From Inmirania thermothiophila (lineage in GTDB: Bacteria; Pseudomonadota; Gammaproteobacteria; DSM-100275), in the NCBI RefSeq assembly GCF_003751635.1, contig NZ_RJVI01000001.1, forward strand, positions 259,997-323,996: 64,000 bases of DNA, given 5' to 3'. The notes beneath the pieces are model-generated. The model had not been told where the DNA came from, searched no databases, and was given only the letters and a program-made list of their open reading frames with translations. Made by a program: the position numbers and the translations under genes. Below, piece by piece: positions 62,894-64,000 of the stretch (the stretch's first letter is position 1; each line of letters opens with the position of its first letter).

Positions 62894-63799
62894 GTGTCCG
62901 GGCCCGATCCCGGGGCGGTCGAGGCCTTCCTGCGGCACCTCGCGAGCGAGCGGCGCCTCTCGCCGCACACCGTCGCCGCCTACCGGCGCGATCTCGAGGC
63001 CCTCGCCGCCTTCTGCCGCCGCCAGGGGATCGCCGCCTGGGAGGCCCTGCGGCCGTGGGCGGTGCGGGCCTTCGCCGCCGAGCGCCGCCGCCGCGGCGCC
63101 TCGCCGCGCAGCATCGCCCGCACCCTCAGCGCCGTGCGCGGCTTCTACCGCTATCTGCTCCGCGAGGGGCGGGCGCGGCTCGACCCCGCGGCCGAGGTCT
63201 CCGCCCCGCGCGCCCCGCGCCGGCTGCCGGAGACCCTCTCGGTGGAGGAGGCGGCGGCGCTGGTGGAGGCGCCGGGGGACGACCCCCTGGGGCGGCGCGA
63301 CCGCGCCCTCCTGGAGCTCTTCTACTCGTCGGGCCTGCGCCTCGGCGAGCTCGCCGCCCTCGACGCCGACGGGCCGGATCTCGGCGCGGGCACGGTGCGC
63401 GTGCGGGGCAAGGGCGGGCGCGAGCGCGAGGTGCCGGTGGGCCGCCGCGCCCGCGACGCCCTCGCCGCCTGGCTCGCGGTGCGCCCCGGGCTCGCCGCGC
63501 CGGACGAGCGTGCGCTCTTCGTCTCCCGGCGCGGGCGGCGCCTGAGCGCGCGTGCGATCCAGGCGCGGGTGCGCCACTGGGGGCTCGCCGCCGGGCTCGG
63601 CCGCCGCGTCCATCCCCACCTCCTGCGCCACGCCTTCGCGACCCATCTCCTGGAGTCCAGCGGCGACCTGCGCGCGGTGCAGGAGCTGCTGGGCCACGCC
63701 CACATCGCCACCACCGAGGTCTACACCCACCTCGACCTGCAGCATCTCGCCCGCGTCTACGATCAGGCCCATCCCCGCGCCCGCAGGGGCCGCCGCTGA
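62894..63799 (+). CDS. xerC: Tyrosine recombinase XerC
   Basis: Site-specific recombinase that with XerD resolves chromosome dimers at dif. Catalytic residues R149, K173, H242, R245, H268 and nucleophile Y277 are in place; 301 residues. GTG start at 62894. The dif site itself is not expected or seen here. It ends the lysA-dapF operon. Confidence 0.95.
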   Translation: MSGPDPGAVEAFLRHLASERRLSPHTVAAYRRDLEALAAFCRRQGIAAWEALRPWAVRAFAAERRRRGASPRSIARTLSAVRGFYRYLLREGRARLDPAAEVSAPRAPRRLPETLSVEEAAALVEAPGDDPLGRRDRALLELFYSSGLRLGELAALDADGPDLGAGTVRVRGKGGREREVPVGRRARDALAAWLAVRPGLAAPDERALFVSRRGRRLSARAIQARVRHWGLAAGLGRRVHPHLLRHAFATHLLESSGDLRAVQELLGHAHIATTEVYTHLDLQHLARVYDQAHPRARRGRR

Positions 63800-63802
63800 C
63801 CC

Positions 63803-64000
63803 CGGCGGTGGGGTCTGCGGGGAGGCCTCAGGGGGCGGGGCCGGTGAGGCGGTCGAGGCGCAGGCGCGGCGCGGACACGTGGGCGCGAAGCGCCGGAAGC
63901 GGGGAGCGCCGCGGAGCGCCGTCGTCGGGGCGTCGGCGGTGGGGGTCTGCGGGGAGGCCTCAGGGGGCGGGGCCGGTGAGGCGGTCGAGGCGCAGGCGCG
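63803..64000. repeat. 132-bp direct repeat at the right edge
   Basis: A 57-base block is identical at 63812-63868 and 63944-64000, offset 132 bases, and the match extends left to 63803/63934 with one extra G in the second copy. The second copy is cut by the window end. In the minus-strand frame the 132-base unit equals 44 codons, and both copies encode the same end, DRLTGPAP then TGA. Confidence 0.85.
63960..64000 (-). CDS. Possible C-terminal end of a minus-strand gene (partial)
   Basis: The last 41 bases read, on the minus strand, as a short C-terminus RLRLDRLTGPAP and a TGA stop at 63960-63962. The same ending recurs 132 bases further left. Family unknown; only an extended sequence can show whether it is a gene. 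Confidence 0.25.
   Translation of the reverse strand, partial: RLRLDRLTGPAP

Overview
This 64 kb window is chromosomal DNA from a very GC-rich bacterium, almost certainly a gammaproteobacterium. The evidence is its gene content and order: rpmH-rnpA-yidD-yidC-mnmE diverging from dnaA-dnaN-recF-gyrB; an argH/algZ-algR/hemC-hemD-hemX-hemY block; a class I adenylate cyclase gene; and lptM-lysA-dapF-DUF484-xerC, an order familiar from Pseudomonas and relatives. A complete assimilatory sulfate set and split cytochrome c maturation genes would fit a sulfur-oxidising purple-bacteria relative (Chromatiales/Ectothiorhodospiraceae-like), but that placement is inference. No tRNA, rRNA, insertion sequence, prophage or CRISPR array was seen. 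Nearly every base is coding, and many genes overlap by 1 to 8 bases.

Layout. 0-5 kb: a cation/proton antiporter, then a MoxR ATPase, DUF58 protein and TgpA-like transglutaminase operon. 5-15 kb: the replication-origin neighbourhood. The gene direction switches between rpmH and dnaA, DnaA-box-like sites lie between dnaA and dnaN, and two exact 16-bp parS-type centromere sites sit inside recF. The second overlaps the -35 region of the gyrB promoter. 15-26 kb: plsC-gmhB, glyQS, ppx, aroE, a gamma carbonic anhydrase-like protein, glutathione reductase, oligopeptidase A and exonuclease III. 26-29 kb: a thiamine-binding-like protein, an MFS transporter, an AhpD-like protein and a small unknown protein.

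29-37 kb is a sulfur-assimilation island: iron-sulfur cysH, a thioredoxin-like protein, cysB, a TauE/SafE permease, a siroheme sulfite reductase, cysD and a cysN-cysC fusion. Together they take sulfate through APS and sulfite to sulfide, with CysB divergently transcribed from the permease, reductase and sulfurylase genes. 37-41 kb: a YecE-like protein, ubiD, an orphan ParA-type ATPase, a possible small secreted protein and a secreted beta-propeller. 41-45 kb: ccmF-ccmH-ccmI followed by an HD-GYP protein. 45-53 kb: an epimerase-like protein, a ferredoxin-reductase, the heme-precursor genes hemC-D-X-Y, a periplasmic thioredoxin-like protein and the AlgZ/AlgR two-component pair. 53-64 kb: argH, a small cysteine-rich protein, cyaA, two DUF302 proteins (one fused to a cytochrome c with a degenerate second heme domain), the lysine/peptidoglycan precursor genes lysA and dapF, and xerC. 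The window ends in a 132-bp direct repeat.

Most of the window is housekeeping. I did not find a clearly new defence, mobile or biosynthetic system. The most unusual observations are the parS/recF/gyrB promoter arrangement, the rnpA start codons inside rpmH, -10 boxes built into stop codons, the DUF302-cytochrome pair where frataxin is often encoded, and the codon-sized 132-bp repeat at the right edge.
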